A DNA stretch of 64,000 nucleotides from Roseitranquillus sp963749675 (GTDB lineage Bacteria; Pseudomonadota; Alphaproteobacteria; Rhodobacterales; Rhodobacteraceae): contig CAVVNT010000010.1 of assembly GCA_963749675.1 (NCBI GenBank), positions 868,001-932,000 of the forward strand, written 5' to 3'. A program made the translations under genes and the position numbers. The notes beneath the pieces were generated by a model that did not search any database, was not told the DNA's origin, and was given only the letters and a program-made list of their open reading frames with translations. Of the stretch, positions 1 to 9,295 are shown piece after piece (position 1 is the stretch's first letter; each line of letters starts with the position of its first letter).

Positions 1-516
1 CGGGCTATTCCTACGACACGGCGCAGGCCAGCTTCGAGCTCGTGGCGCGCCAGGAGCTCGGCCGCCTGCCGGAGTTCTTCGAGGTCAAGCGCTACCGCGT
101 GACGGTCGAGCGCAGAAAGAACAAGTACAACAAGATGGTAAGCCTCTCCGAGGCGGTCGTCGTGGTGAAGATCGGCGACCGCAAGATGCTGTCCGTCTCC
201 GAGAGCATGGACGCAGGCCGGCACCGACCGCGGCCCGGTCAACGCGCTCTCCAAGGCGCTCGGCAAGGATCTCGGGCCTTATCAGCGTTTCATCGACGAT
301 ATCCGTCTCGTCGACTTCAAGGTCCGGATCACCCAGGGCGGCACCGAGGCGATGACCCGCGTCGTCATTGACAGCGAGGATGGTCAGGGGCGACGCTGGG
401 CCACCGTCGGCGTCTCGCCCAACATCGTCGATGCCTCGTTCGAGGCGCTGCTGGACGCCATCAACTGGAAATTGGTCCGCGATTGCGGAGAGTTACCGAT
501 CGAGGCTACGGCTTGA
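1..516 (+). CDS. cimA: Citramalate synthase, C-terminal part (frameshifted, cut by window edge)
   Basis: C-terminal regulatory domain of (R)-citramalate synthase, which condenses pyruvate and acetyl-CoA on the threonine-independent route to isoleucine. The first frame reads GYSYDTAQASFELVAR and then PEFFEVKRYRV, typical of the HMGL-family allosteric domain. Around 213-217 the reading moves to another frame that continues with AGTDRGPVNALSKALGKDLG and ends INWKL...IEATA with a TGA at 514-516. One missing or extra base explains this. The catalytic TIM barrel lies before the window. The stop overlaps the TTG start of the next gene (TTGA), so the two are probably co-transcribed. Assignment is from remembered family motifs. 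Confidence 0.85.
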
Positions 517-1216
517 CCGAGGAAGAGGCGTTCTGGGCCGTACACCAGGGCCTGCCGCGCCAAGGGCCGGGAGAGCCGGCCGATGTGGCCTGGGCGGCAG
601 GCGTCGCGGGCCTGGCCCCGGACGCGCGGATTTGCGACGCCGGCTGCGGGCCGGGTGCGGACTTCGAGGCGCTGCTGGCCGCGGCTCCGGAGGGCGACGT
701 GACCGGCGTCGAGCGGCACGCCGACTTCGTCGAGGCTGCCGCGGCGCGGCGCCTCGACCGCGTGGTTGTCCGGCAGGGCGACGCCGCCGACATCACGGGC
801 CCCTACGACTTCATCTGGGCGGCCGGATCGCTTTATTTCCTTGGCGTGACCGAGGGGCTGCGGCGGTGGCGCGACGCGCTCGCGCCCGGTGGAGCGGTGG
901 CGTTCAGCGAGCTCTGCTGGCTGGTCCGCGAATCCGCCGGAGGAGGCGCGGACCCACTGGCGGCGCTATCCGCCGATGACGGGGCAGACCGGGCTCGAGG
1001 CACGGATTCGGGAGGCGGGCTGCCGCACGCTCGGCACTCGCGTTCTGTCGGATGCGGCCTGGGAGGCCTATTTTGGACCGATGGAGCGTCGCATCGCAGA
1101 GCTGCGCAAGGCCGCTTTCTCGCCCGTCTGGGACGAGGAGGAGCGGGAGATCGGCCTCTGGCGCAAGCATCGCCGCGCCTTTGGCTACATCCTCTCGGTC
1201 GTTCGGCCCGGCATGA
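513..1216 (+). CDS. Class I SAM-dependent methyltransferase (frameshifted)
   Basis: The product starts at a TTG overlapping the cimA stop and reads TEEEAFWAVHQGLPRQGPG, a start seen in a rhodobacterial methyltransferase family. The SAM-binding motif I is ICDAGCGPGADFEAL (about residue 40), and a motif near GPYDFIWAAGSLYFLG follows. Around position 930 the reading shifts frame and continues RTHWRRYPPMTGQTGLEARI to HRRAFGYILSVVRP. The natural end is probably the TGA overlapping the ATG of the next gene at 1213-1216, but in the present frame it reads straight into that gene, so a second indel is likely. The substrate is unknown. Confidence 0.7.
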
Positions 1217-1963
1217 CGCTCGAGGCCTGCGCCGAGATCGTGCGGCGCGGCGACCCCGACCGGTTCCTCGCCGCGATGGCCGCGCCGCCGCCGACGCGCC
1301 GGGTGCTGTTTCCGCTCTACGCCTTCAACATCGAGGTCGACCCGCGCACCCTGGGTCAGCCAGGAGCCGCTGATCGTCGAGATGCGCCTGCAATGGTGGC
1401 GCGACGCCCTCGACGAGATCGCGGCGGGCGGTCCGGTCCGTCGGCACGAGGTGACGCAGCCACTGGCCGAGATGCTGGATGGAGCCGGCGCACGGCTGCT
1501 CGACGCGCTAGTCGCGGCGCGGCGGGAGGACGCCGAGCGTGAGCCGCCGGCGAACGAGGCGGCTCTCGACGCCTACTTGGACGCGACGGGGGGCAACCTG
1601 GCCTGGGCGGCGGCGCGCGCTCTCGGAGCGTCGCGGGAGGCGGGGGTGCGGGACGTCGCCTGGGCGGGAGCGGCCGCGAACTACCTGCGTGCCGTACCCC
1701 GTCTGAGGGCCTTGGGGCGCGCGCCGCTGCCGGAGGCGGTAGACCCTGCCTGGTTGGCGGCCGCGGGACTCGATCGGTTGGAGCGCGGACGACGGGACCG
1801 CGAGCCGGCCGCAGTGCCGGCGCTGCTGTTCGCGTGGCAGGCCGAGGGCGTGCTGCGTCGCGCCCAAGCGGACCCGCGCCGCGTCGAGGCAGGAACGCTC
1901 GACGGATCGGACTTTCGCCGCCGCCTCGCGCTGATGCGCGCCGCGGCGATCGGGCGGGTCTGA
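1213..1963 (+). CDS. Squalene/phytoene synthase family protein (frameshifted)
   Basis: The chosen start is ATG 1213, giving MTLEACAEIVRRGDPDRF, followed by RRVLFPLYAFNIEV, the usual beginning of the short rhodobacterial trans-isoprenyl synthase homologues. Near 1340-1346 the frame shifts and continues RAPWVSQEPLIVEMRLQWWR, then DALDEIAAGG. The protein is about 250 residues. Classic DxxxD metal motifs of true phytoene synthases are not obvious, so enzymatic head-to-head condensation should not be assumed. Homologues in other bacteria have been linked to complex I assembly (NDUFAF6-like). It follows the methyltransferase with an apparent ATGA overlap and converges on the MFS gene. Confidence 0.75.
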
Positions 1964-1965
1964 TC

Positions 1966-3177
1966 TCAGGCGGTACGAGGCCGCAGTACGAGCCAGATCA
2001 GCGCACCACCCGCCAGGGTCAGGAACGGCACCATCGCGATGTTGACCGCCTGCCAACCTTCCTCCGGAGAACCGCCGGCGCAGTTCATCAGTCCGCCCGA
2101 GGAAAGCGACGCTATCGTGACGCAACCAAACACCAGCGCGTCGTTCAGACCCTGCACGCGCCCCCGCTCTTCCGGCCGATGTGCCGCCGCGAGCATCGAC
2201 GTCGCCCCGATGAACCCGAAGTTCCAGCCGATGCCCAAGCAGCATCAGCGCGCCGAAGAAGTTGACGAGTTCCACTCCGGCCAGACCGACCGCCCCGGCC
2301 GAGCCGAGCAGCAGGAGGCCCAGTCGCCACGATGCGCTCCGCTCCGAAGCGGGCGATCAGGTGGCCGGTGAAGAAGGCCGGGCGCGTACATCGCGAGGAC
2401 GTGCCCCGAGACGACGTCTGCGGCGCTGCGACTGCGTGAAGCCGCAGCCCACGACGGCAAGCGGCGCCGAGGTCATGACGAGGTTCATCAGCGCGTAGGT
2501 GACCATGGCGCAGATCATCGCGACGGCGATCGTCGGGGTCGTCAGCAGCTCGCGCTTGCTCCGCCCGCGCGGCGCATCGTGGGCCGGAACGGCGCAGGAC
2601 GCGGAATGTCGAGCCCGAGGAACAGGAGCGAACCCACCAGGTTCAACGCCGATCACCGCGAGGTACGTCCCGAGGAACGGGACCACGTACGCCCCCGTCG
2701 TCAGCTTGACCAGTTGCGGCCCTATCAGCGCCGAGGCCAGGCCGCCGGCCATCACGTAGCTGATCGCCTTCGGGCGGAACGCCTCCGACGCGGTGTCGGC
2801 GGCGGCGAAGCGGTAGAACAGGTATGACGACATGAAGACGCCCGGTCGCGAAGCGCGCCGGCGAGAAAGACCGGGAAGCTCTGCAGGAAGAGCCCCGTCG
2901 CGCCGAGCGCGCCGCCGAGCGCACCGGCGCTGGTGCCAGCCCAGAACCCGGCTCGCCGTCCGTATCGCTGCATCAGGGCCGCGATCGGCTGAGCGGCGAG
3001 CATGGAGCCCGTGACCATGACCGTGACCGGCAGGGTTGCCAGGCAGGGATTCGGGCTGAGCGACTGTCCCGCCAGGCCGGCGACGATTATGACCATCGGC
3101 ATCTGCGCGCCGAGGAAGGCCTGCGCCGCCACCAGGACGGCGACGTTCCGCCGCGTCTGTGCATCGGTCCGGTCCAT
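1966..3177 (-). CDS. MFS transporter (several frameshifts)
   Basis: Major facilitator superfamily permease of about 400 residues. The N-terminal part from ATG 3177 reads MDRTDAQTRRNVAVLVAAQA, with the loop motif QRYGRRAGFWAGT. The C-terminal part ends WLVLRPRTA. The intervening helices are split over frames (SSYLFYRFAAADTASEAF, then PTIAVAMICAMVTYALMNLV, then ADVVSGHVLAMYAPG). At least four indels are needed, near 2240, 2380-2460, 2620 and 2830. All three parts together make one full-length 12-helix protein, so a small number of base errors or recent inactivation explains it better than ancient decay. Substrate cannot be told. Confidence 0.7.
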
Positions 3178-3349
3178 GCGGGCGGGCTAGCTCAGCAGCA
3201 CGTTGCCGGCAAGACGCGGCGGGGGTACTTCGCCTTCGGACAGGCGGCTCGGCGCGCGGCTGGAAAGCCTTTGTCGGAACAGGATTGGAATTGGGGCTCT
3301 GTGAGGGGATCATCGGAAACGTTAACGGCGTTCGCGGAGGGCGTGCATC

Positions 3350-4084
3350 GTGAGGCTTCTCCTGCTCGCCGGAACGGACGAGGCGCGCCAGATCGCGAAC
3401 GCGCTGGCGGCCGAGCGGCGCTTGCGGATGACCGTCTCGCTGGCCCGTGCCGAACGCGTTCCCCGCGCGTTCGAGATGCCCGTGCGGATCGGCGGTTTCG
3501 GCGGCGATGCGGGCTTTGCTGCCTACATGCAGGATCAGGGAGTCGACGCGGTCCTGGACGTCACGCACCCGTTCGCCAGCAGAATGAGCCACCGAACCGC
3601 CGCCTATTGCCGCGAGCGCGACATCCCGTATCTGCAGTTCCTGCGCCGCGCCTGGCTGCCGGGCTCCGGCGACAGATGGACGTTCCTCAATGACGAGCGC
3701 GACGCGGCCCGTCGCATCCCGGCGGACGCGAGCGTGTTCATCGCCACCGGACGCGCGACGCTCGACCGGTATGTTGCGCTGCGCGATCAGTACAAGGTTT
3801 GCCGCATCCTCTCGCCCACGTCGGAGACGTTTCCGCTGCCGAACGGCAGGTGGCTGCTGGGATCTCCGCCCTTCGACCTGTCTTCGGAGAAGAAGCTGCT
3901 CACCGAGCTGGCGGCGGACTGGCTGGTCGTCCGCAACTCCGGCGGCTCGAGCAGCCGAGCGAAGATCGATGCCGCGCGGGAACTCGGCCTCGACGTCGCC
4001 ATGATCCGCAGACCAAGGCAGCCCGAAGCGCCGCGGGTCGAGACGGTGGCCGCGGCGCTGGCCTGGGTCCGGCGCAAGCTGTGA
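3350..4084 (+). CDS. cobK: Precorrin-6A/cobalt-precorrin-6A reductase
   Basis: NAD(P)H-dependent reductase of the cobalamin corrin ring. The GTG start gives MRLLLLAGTDEARQIANALA, with the N-terminal nucleotide-binding G-T-x-E-A pattern. Family signatures follow: AVLDVTHPFASRMS (about residue 65-80), VFIATGRATLDRY, and VVRNSGGSSSRAKIDAARELG near the C-terminus, where the family has N-S-G-G and a conserved K. At 244 residues it has the normal CobK length. No other cob genes are in the window, so it is separated from the rest of the pathway. Its stop overlaps the next start as GTGA. Confidence 0.92.
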   Translation: MRLLLLAGTDEARQIANALAAERRLRMTVSLARAERVPRAFEMPVRIGGFGGDAGFAAYMQDQGVDAVLDVTHPFASRMSHRTAAYCRERDIPYLQFLRRAWLPGSGDRWTFLNDERDAARRIPADASVFIATGRATLDRYVALRDQYKVCRILSPTSETFPLPNGRWLLGSPPFDLSSEKKLLTELAADWLVVRNSGGSSSRAKIDAARELGLDVAMIRRPRQPEAPRVETVAAALAWVRRKL

Positions 4085-4731
4085 CCGGCGGGAGGTTCGC
4101 TGCGGGCGAGCGGGTGATCCTGTCGCCGGACTGCGTCGCGGAAGGCGCAGTGTGGCTGTCGGAGGCAGAGCCGCGCTTTGCGCAGGCGCTAACGTTGACC
4201 GGGCCGTTGCCGCTGCGCCGGCGCAAGGACGGGTTCGAGGCGTTGCTGTCGGCGATCGTAAGCCAGCAGGTCTCGGTCGCCGCGGGCGATGCGATCTGGC
4301 GGAGGCTGAAGGCCGCCGGGCTGACCGGCCCACGGAAGATCGCCTGCGCGGCGGACGAGGAGCTGAGGGCATGCGGCCTGTCGCGGCAGAAGGCGCGCTA
4401 CGCTCGTGCACTGGCCGAGGCGCGGCTGCCCTACCGGACCCTGCGAGAGGCGCCGACCGAGGAGGTCGTCGCGGCGCTTGTGGGCGTCCCCGGCATCGGC
4501 CGGTGGACGGCGGAGATCTACGCGATGTTCGCGCTCGGTCGGGCCGACGTCTTCGCTCCGGCGGACCTGGCACTGCAGGAATCCGCGCGGCTGCTCTTCG
4601 AGCTCGAGGCGCGGCCCACCGAGAAGGAGCTGCGCGCGATGGCCGAGGCGTGGTCGCCTTGGCGGGGCGTTGCGGCTCGCCTGCTGTGGTCCTACTACCG
4701 CGTCGCCAAGGATCGAGAGGGTATCAGGTGA
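4081..4731 (+). CDS. DNA-3-methyladenine glycosylase 2 family (HhH-GPD)
   Basis: Base-excision repair glycosylase of the AlkA/HhH-GPD superfamily, 216 residues from a GTG that overlaps the cobK stop. Visible features are AIVSQQVSVAAGDAIWRR (about residue 58-75), the helix-hairpin-helix VGVPGIGRWTAEIY, and the downstream catalytic Asp in RADVFAPADLALQ. The C-terminus WRGVAARLLWSYYR fits the family. It probably removes alkylated purines such as 3-methyladenine. It lacks the long AlkA N-terminal domain, which is normal for this short subgroup. Confidence 0.9.
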   Translation: MTGGRFAAGERVILSPDCVAEGAVWLSEAEPRFAQALTLTGPLPLRRRKDGFEALLSAIVSQQVSVAAGDAIWRRLKAAGLTGPRKIACAADEELRACGLSRQKARYARALAEARLPYRTLREAPTEEVVAALVGVPGIGRWTAEIYAMFALGRADVFAPADLALQESARLLFELEARPTEKELRAMAEAWSPWRGVAARLLWSYYRVAKDREGIR

Positions 4732-5387
4732 CGCGAGAGCTTGAGAGTGGACGGCGCGGACCCAAGGATGCGGACGCGGCGGTCATCTTCGTCCACGGCT
4801 ACGGCGCGGACGGGGCAGACCTGCTGGGACTGGCCCAGCCGCTGGAGCCGCATCTGCCGGGAGCCGTATTCTACGCGCCCGACGCGCCAGAGCCCTGCAT
4901 GGGCAACCCGATGGGCAAGCAGTGGTTTCCGATCCCCTGGCTCGACGGCTCGACGCAGGCCGCGGCCGAGACGTCGATGGCGCGGTCGGCCGCGGATCTC
5001 GATGGCTTCGTCGACAAGGTGCTGGCGGACGAGGGGTTGTCGCCCGACCGTCTGGTCCTGTTCGGGTTCAGCCAGGGTACGATGATGTGCCTTCACGTCG
5101 CCCCGCGCCGGACCGAGCCTGTGGCCTGCGTCGTCGGGTTTTCCGGCCGCTTGCTGGGTCCCGAGAGGCTGGCGGCTGAGGCTGTGTCGCGCCCGCCGGT
5201 GCTGCTGATCCACGGCGACGCCGACGAGGTGGTGCCGCCGCAAAGCATGCCCGAGGCGGCCGAGGCGCTTCAGCAGGCGGGGTTTGACGTCTCGGCCTTC
5301 GTGATGAAGGGTACCGGGCACGGGATCGCGCCGGACGGGCTGGGGGTGGCTGTCGGTTGGATCAGGGACAAGCTCGGCATCGCCTGA
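4728..5387 (+). CDS. Phospholipase/carboxylesterase, alpha/beta hydrolase
   Basis: Serine esterase of the acyl-protein-thioesterase/carboxylesterase family (219 residues). The GTG start overlaps the glycosylase stop (GTGA). The oxyanion region is IFVHGYGADGADLLG, the nucleophile elbow is LFGFSQGTMM (Ser about residue 118), the acid is in LLIHGDADEVVPP, and the catalytic His is in KGTGHGIAPDG. No signal peptide is evident, so it should act in the cytoplasm on small esters or lysophospholipids. It is the last gene of the cobK-glycosylase-esterase run. Confidence 0.88.
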   Translation: MTRELESGRRGPKDADAAVIFVHGYGADGADLLGLAQPLEPHLPGAVFYAPDAPEPCMGNPMGKQWFPIPWLDGSTQAAAETSMARSAADLDGFVDKVLADEGLSPDRLVLFGFSQGTMMCLHVAPRRTEPVACVVGFSGRLLGPERLAAEAVSRPPVLLIHGDADEVVPPQSMPEAAEALQQAGFDVSAFVMKGTGHGIAPDGLGVAVGWIRDKLGIA

Positions 5388-5525
5388 TCGTCACGCCCCT
5401 GTCACCCGCGTCGGTTAGGCGCAACTCGCACACGATGTCGTGGGCCTTGCCAGGTTGAACGCGACATATATAGTCGAGATGACCACGGGGTGGTTCCGGG
5501 GCGGGAACCGGGCGGAGCGGCGGCG

Positions 5526-6110
5526 ATGGACGGTGATTTCAGAACGAGTTTCGTGCGAGAGCCATCCAGTCTCAGGCATCATCCCGCGCTTGTTCTGAAC
5601 GCCGACTACCGCCCGCTCAGCTACTATCCGCTCTCTCTCTGGCCGTGGCAGGAGGCGATCAAGGCGGCCTGGCTCGACCGGGTGCAGATCGTTGCGGAGT
5701 ACGACCAGGTGGTCCGCAGCCCTTCCACCGTCATCCGAATACCTTCGGTCGTGGTGCTGAAGGATTACGTCAAACCTCAGAAGCGCGTGGCCTTCACGCG
5801 CTTCAATCTTTTTCTGAGGGACGAATTCACCTGCCAGTATTGCGGCGCGCGGGGCGAACTGACCTTCGACCATGTCGTTCCGCGCGCGCGCGGCGGCCGG
5901 ACGACGTGGGACAACGTGGTCGCGGCATGCGCGCGCTGCAATCTGCGCAAGGGATCGCATTCGCTCAAGCAGGCGGGCATGTCGCTGCGCCGCAAGCCTG
6001 CGCGACCGGGCGCGGAGGAGTTGCGGAACCAGGGCCGCAAGTTCCCGCCGAACCACCTGCACGAGACGTGGCTCGACTTCCTCTACTGGGATGCCGAGCT
6101 GGAGGCTTGA
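5526..6110 (+). CDS. HNH endonuclease family protein
   Basis: HNH nuclease of the type found widely in alphaproteobacteria (about 194 residues from ATG 5526; an upstream ATG at 5490 is possible but less family-like). The N-terminal half has VLNADYRPLSYYPLSLWPWQ. The nuclease core has CQYCGARGELTFDHVVPRA (zinc Cys pair plus DH), then GGRTTWDNVVAACARCN with the second Cys pair and the N-H-type residues. The C-terminus is LHETWLDFLYWDAELEA. Function in the cell is not established. Some members are housekeeping and not phage linked. Confidence 0.88.
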   Translation: MDGDFRTSFVREPSSLRHHPALVLNADYRPLSYYPLSLWPWQEAIKAAWLDRVQIVAEYDQVVRSPSTVIRIPSVVVLKDYVKPQKRVAFTRFNLFLRDEFTCQYCGARGELTFDHVVPRARGGRTTWDNVVAACARCNLRKGSHSLKQAGMSLRRKPARPGAEELRNQGRKFPPNHLHETWLDFLYWDAELEA

Positions 6111-6191
6111 CGGTCGTCCGTTGCGGCATGGCTCGAAATGCTTCTGGAGCGCTCTGCCTGCGGCCGGGGTGCGCGCGCCCCAAACGGCGAA

Positions 6192-6217
6192 GCCGGCGGC
6201 CCTTCCGAGCCGCCGGC
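6192..6217. terminator. Rho-independent-like hairpin between convergent genes
   Basis: A perfect 9-bp inverted repeat GCCGGCGGC / GCCGCCGGC encloses an 8-base loop. It sits between the HNH gene (plus) and the CTERM gene (minus), the right place for a bidirectional terminator. No long T run follows, so it is a strong hairpin and not a textbook intrinsic terminator. Confidence 0.5.
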
Positions 6218-6259
6218 CAACGCCGATCGAGTGCACCACGTCAATCCCGCGTCAGGTGC

Positions 6260-6967
6260 TTACTTCAGCCGGCGGCGCAGCGCCGCGAGGCCGCCGAGAC
6301 CGGCCAGAAGCAGCGGTGCCCCGGCGGGCAGCGGCACCGGCGCCGGCTCGAGATAGGCGCCCTTGACGATGAAGGCCATCGTGCTGTTGGGGCTGTTGTC
6401 CCAGAGGCCGGCGTCCCACGAGAACATCAGCGTGCCCTTCAGTGAGGTGACGTCGCCGCCGTCGAATTGCAGCACCTTTTCGATGTACTCGTCGAGGTTC
6501 GCCGTCTGCTCGTAGGTGGTGTCGAGTGCCGTGCCGTTGACCGCGGAGATGGTGACCTTGGTCTGGGCGTCGTCGAAGATCGACTCGCCCGTGGAGTTGT
6601 TGGTGCGGTTCTGGGCCCGGGTGATCAGCTGGATCGTGTTCCACGCGCCGTCGAGGACATCGTAGCTGACGATTGTGCCGCCGACATCGAGGTTTGCGAT
6701 GTCGCCGTCATAGGTCAGCATCCAGTCGTAGGTCTGGCCGCTGGTCCAGTTCTTGTTTGCCGAGGCGCCGCTGAAGGTGGCGCCGGTTCGGACGAAGACG
6801 TCCGCGCCGCGCTGACTGCCGCCGATGACATTCTCGTCCATCTTGGTCTCGGTGGTGAACAGCTTGTCCGCGTCCGTGACCGTCGCCGACGATTCCGTCA
6901 GCACTGCGGCGGAGGCACCGAACCCGATCACAGCGAACGCAGACGCCGCGATAATCTCCCTAATCAT
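6260..6967 (-). CDS. VPLPA-CTERM sorting domain secreted protein
   Basis: Exported protein of 235 residues with a signal peptide (MIREIIAASAFAVIGFGASA, cleavage near AAVL) and a C-terminal sorting signal: the motif PVPLPAGAPLLLAG, a short hydrophobic stretch and an RRRLK tail. This is the VPLPA variant of PEP-CTERM, recognised by an exosortase in rhodobacteria. The body is acidic and rich in Asp, Thr and Asn with beta-rich text, typical of surface or exopolysaccharide-associated proteins. No exosortase gene is in the window. The body has no recognised enzymatic domain. Confidence 0.85.
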   Translation of the reverse strand: MIREIIAASAFAVIGFGASAAVLTESSATVTDADKLFTTETKMDENVIGGSQRGADVFVRTGATFSGASANKNWTSGQTYDWMLTYDGDIANLDVGGTIVSYDVLDGAWNTIQLITRAQNRTNNSTGESIFDDAQTKVTISAVNGTALDTTYEQTANLDEYIEKVLQFDGGDVTSLKGTLMFSWDAGLWDNSPNSTMAFIVKGAYLEPAPVPLPAGAPLLLAGLGGLAALRRRLK

Positions 6968-7171
6968 GGTCTTACCCTTTTACTCGTGATGTGACTAACG
7001 ACGCGGAGCCTACATCAACGGCATCCCAATTCATGCAATTCTAATGACCTTAGTTAATCGCGGCGACGTCTCCCAAGGCGCGCCCGGGGACGCTTCGCGG
7101 GTTGGCCGTCGCGTCTGGACTTCGCGGCGGACGGTCGGTAAGCGCGGCGTTGGGCAAGTGGAGCACGCGCC

Positions 7172-8623
7172 ATGGTCTCTCGCGTCATCCCGGTCGATCC
7201 ATTCGACCTGGTGATTTTCGGCGGCACCGGCGATCTCGCGCGGCGGAAGATATTGCCGGGTCTCTTTCGTCGCTTCGTGGCCGGCCAGATGCCGGAAGGT
7301 GCGCGCGTCATCGGCGCCGCCCGCTCCGAGATGGACCAGACCGATTGGCGTTCGCATGTCCGCGAGTCCCTGACGGAGTTCGTTCCGAACGACAGCCTGC
7401 CGGAGGATCGGCTCGCCGCCTTTCTCGACAGCATGCACTACGTCGCGATCGACGCGCGTGGCGAGGATGGATGGGCCGAGCTCGAGGACCTCGTGCGTCC
7501 CGACGTGGTGCAGGCGTTCTACTTCTCGGTCTCGCCGTCGCTCTTCGGGGACATCGCCTTGCGGCTGCACGAGCACGGCATCGCCGGGCCGGAGTCCAGG
7601 ATCGTCGTAGAAAAGCCGTTCGGCCACGACCTCGCCAGCGCACAGGCGCTGAATCGTACCCTTCGCGAGTACTTCCGCGAGGAGCAGATATACCGGATCG
7701 ACCACTATCTCGGAAAGGAGACGGTCCAGAACCTGATGGCGGTCCGCTTCGGCAACGTCCTGTTCGAGCCGCTCTGGAACAGCCAGTACGTCGATCACAT
7801 CCAGATCACGGTGGCCGAAACCGTCGGCGTCGGGGGACGGGGCGAGTACTACGACAAGTCCGGCGCCATGCGCGACATGGTGCAGAACCACCTCGTGCAG
7901 CTTCTGTGTCTCATCGCGATGGAGCCGCCGTCGCGGTTCCAGCCGGACGCGGTGCGCGACGAGAAGCTCAAGGTGATCCGCGCGCTCGAGCCGGTGAGGC
8001 CGCACGAGATCGTGCGCGGCCAGTACGACGAGGGTAACGGTCCGGGCTATCGCGAGGAGGTGGGGCAGCCACGTACCCGCACCGAAACGTTCGTGGCGCT
8101 CAAGCTCCACATCTCGAACTGGCGCTGGGCGGGAACCCCGTTCTACATCAGGACCGGGAAGAAACTGCGAAGCCGGACGTCGGAGATCGCCGTGATCTTC
8201 AAGGACGCGCCGCACTCGATTTTCGGCGAGGAGACGGAGTTCCACCGCAACGTTCTGGTGATCCGCCTGCAGCCGAACGAGGGGATGACGCTGCGCGTGA
8301 CGATCAAGGAGCCGGGGCCGGGCGGCATGCGCCTGATCGACGTGCCCCTCGACATGACGTTCGCAGACGCGCTGGGCCCCGAGGGCGCCGAAGTGCCCGA
8401 GGCTTACGAGCGGCTCATCATGGACGTGATCCGCGGCAATCAGACCCTGTTCATGCGCGGGGACGAGGTGGAGGCGGCCTGGGCCTGGACCGACCCGATC
8501 ATCGCGGGATGGGAGGCGCGCAACGACGTGCCGAAGTCATATGACCCCGGCACCTCTGGCCCCGAGGACGCCGCGATGATGCTGCATCGCGAGAACCGCA
8601 AGTGGCGGGAGCTAAGGACTTGA
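7172..8623 (+). CDS. zwf: Glucose-6-phosphate 1-dehydrogenase
   Basis: Oxidises glucose 6-phosphate to 6-phosphogluconolactone with NAD(P)+, entry to the Entner-Doudoroff and oxidative pentose phosphate routes. It has 483 residues. The Rossmann motif is VIFGGTGDLARRKILPGL (about residue 13-30). The substrate site has VEKPFGHDLASA and the hallmark YRIDHYLGKETVQN. The reading frame is intact with normal family length. It is first of three genes; its stop overlaps the pgl start (TTGA). Confidence 0.97.
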   Translation: MVSRVIPVDPFDLVIFGGTGDLARRKILPGLFRRFVAGQMPEGARVIGAARSEMDQTDWRSHVRESLTEFVPNDSLPEDRLAAFLDSMHYVAIDARGEDGWAELEDLVRPDVVQAFYFSVSPSLFGDIALRLHEHGIAGPESRIVVEKPFGHDLASAQALNRTLREYFREEQIYRIDHYLGKETVQNLMAVRFGNVLFEPLWNSQYVDHIQITVAETVGVGGRGEYYDKSGAMRDMVQNHLVQLLCLIAMEPPSRFQPDAVRDEKLKVIRALEPVRPHEIVRGQYDEGNGPGYREEVGQPRTRTETFVALKLHISNWRWAGTPFYIRTGKKLRSRTSEIAVIFKDAPHSIFGEETEFHRNVLVIRLQPNEGMTLRVTIKEPGPGGMRLIDVPLDMTFADALGPEGAEVPEAYERLIMDVIRGNQTLFMRGDEVEAAWAWTDPIIAGWEARNDVPKSYDPGTSGPEDAAMMLHRENRKWRELRT

Positions 8624-9291
8624 ACCTGATCGAGTATCCCGACCGCGACATGATGATGATCGACCTGGCCAGCAAGATCGCCGGCGAGATCGGCAGATCT
8701 CTGCGCAGCCACGATCATGTCTCCCTCTCGGTGCCGGGCGGCTCGACGCCGGGCCCGATGTTCGATGCGCTGTGCGCGGCCGATCTCGAATGGGATCGAG
8801 TGCACGTCTTCCTCAACGACGAGCGCTGGGTGCCCGAGACCTCGGATCGGTCCAACACCAAGCTTGTGCGGAAGCGGCTGTTGGTCGACCGTGCCGCTGC
8901 CGCGATGCTGGTGCCGCTGCACCTCGACGGGATGGCGGCGGAGGACGCGATTCCCCGCCTGACGGAGTCCATCTTGCCGGAGTTGCCGGTTTCCGTGCTG
9001 CTCCTCGGGATGGGGACCGACGGGCACACCGCCTCTCTGTTCCCCGGCGCGGACCAGCTTGAGCAGGCGATGGCGCATGACGCCCCGCCGCTGATGGCGA
9101 TCACCGCGCCGGGCGCGCAGGAACCCCGCGTGACCTTGACCCTGCCGGTGCTTCTGGGCGCGATGTCGACGCACATCCTGATCGCCGGGCCCGAAAAGCG
9201 CGAGGCGTTGGAGCGGGTACGGCACATGAAGCCGGAGGAGGCGCCGGTAGCGGCCGTCCTGCCGGAGGCGACGGTGCACTGGGCGGAGTAG
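8620..9291 (+). CDS. pgl: 6-phosphogluconolactonase
   Basis: Hydrolyses 6-phosphogluconolactone made by Zwf. The preferred start is TTG 8620, overlapping the zwf stop, because it gives NLIEYPDRDMMMIDLA directly, the normal family beginning. A GTG at 8602 would add six residues inside zwf. Motifs include SLSVPGGSTPGPMFDAL, VFLNDERWVP and LLLGMGTDGHTASLFPG. About 223 residues, as usual for DevB/SOL-type enzymes. Pgi follows after 4 bases. Confidence 0.95.
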   Translation: MNLIEYPDRDMMMIDLASKIAGEIGRSLRSHDHVSLSVPGGSTPGPMFDALCAADLEWDRVHVFLNDERWVPETSDRSNTKLVRKRLLVDRAAAAMLVPLHLDGMAAEDAIPRLTESILPELPVSVLLLGMGTDGHTASLFPGADQLEQAMAHDAPPLMAITAPGAQEPRVTLTLPVLLGAMSTHILIAGPEKREALERVRHMKPEEAPVAAVLPEATVHWAE

Positions 9292-9295
9292 GCGG

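Noticed and set aside
2357..4573. Minus-strand open frame of 738 codons opposite cobK and the glycosylase
   Set aside because: Composition is Arg/Pro/Ala-rich without family motifs; the plus-strand genes under it have clear domains. Only the short MFS segment inside it is real.
5440..5490. TTGAAC/TATATA near the HNH gene as a sigma-70 promoter
   Set aside because: The spacing between the boxes (about 6 bases) is far too short; an upstream TTGCCA gives about 14. No convincing promoter could be named.
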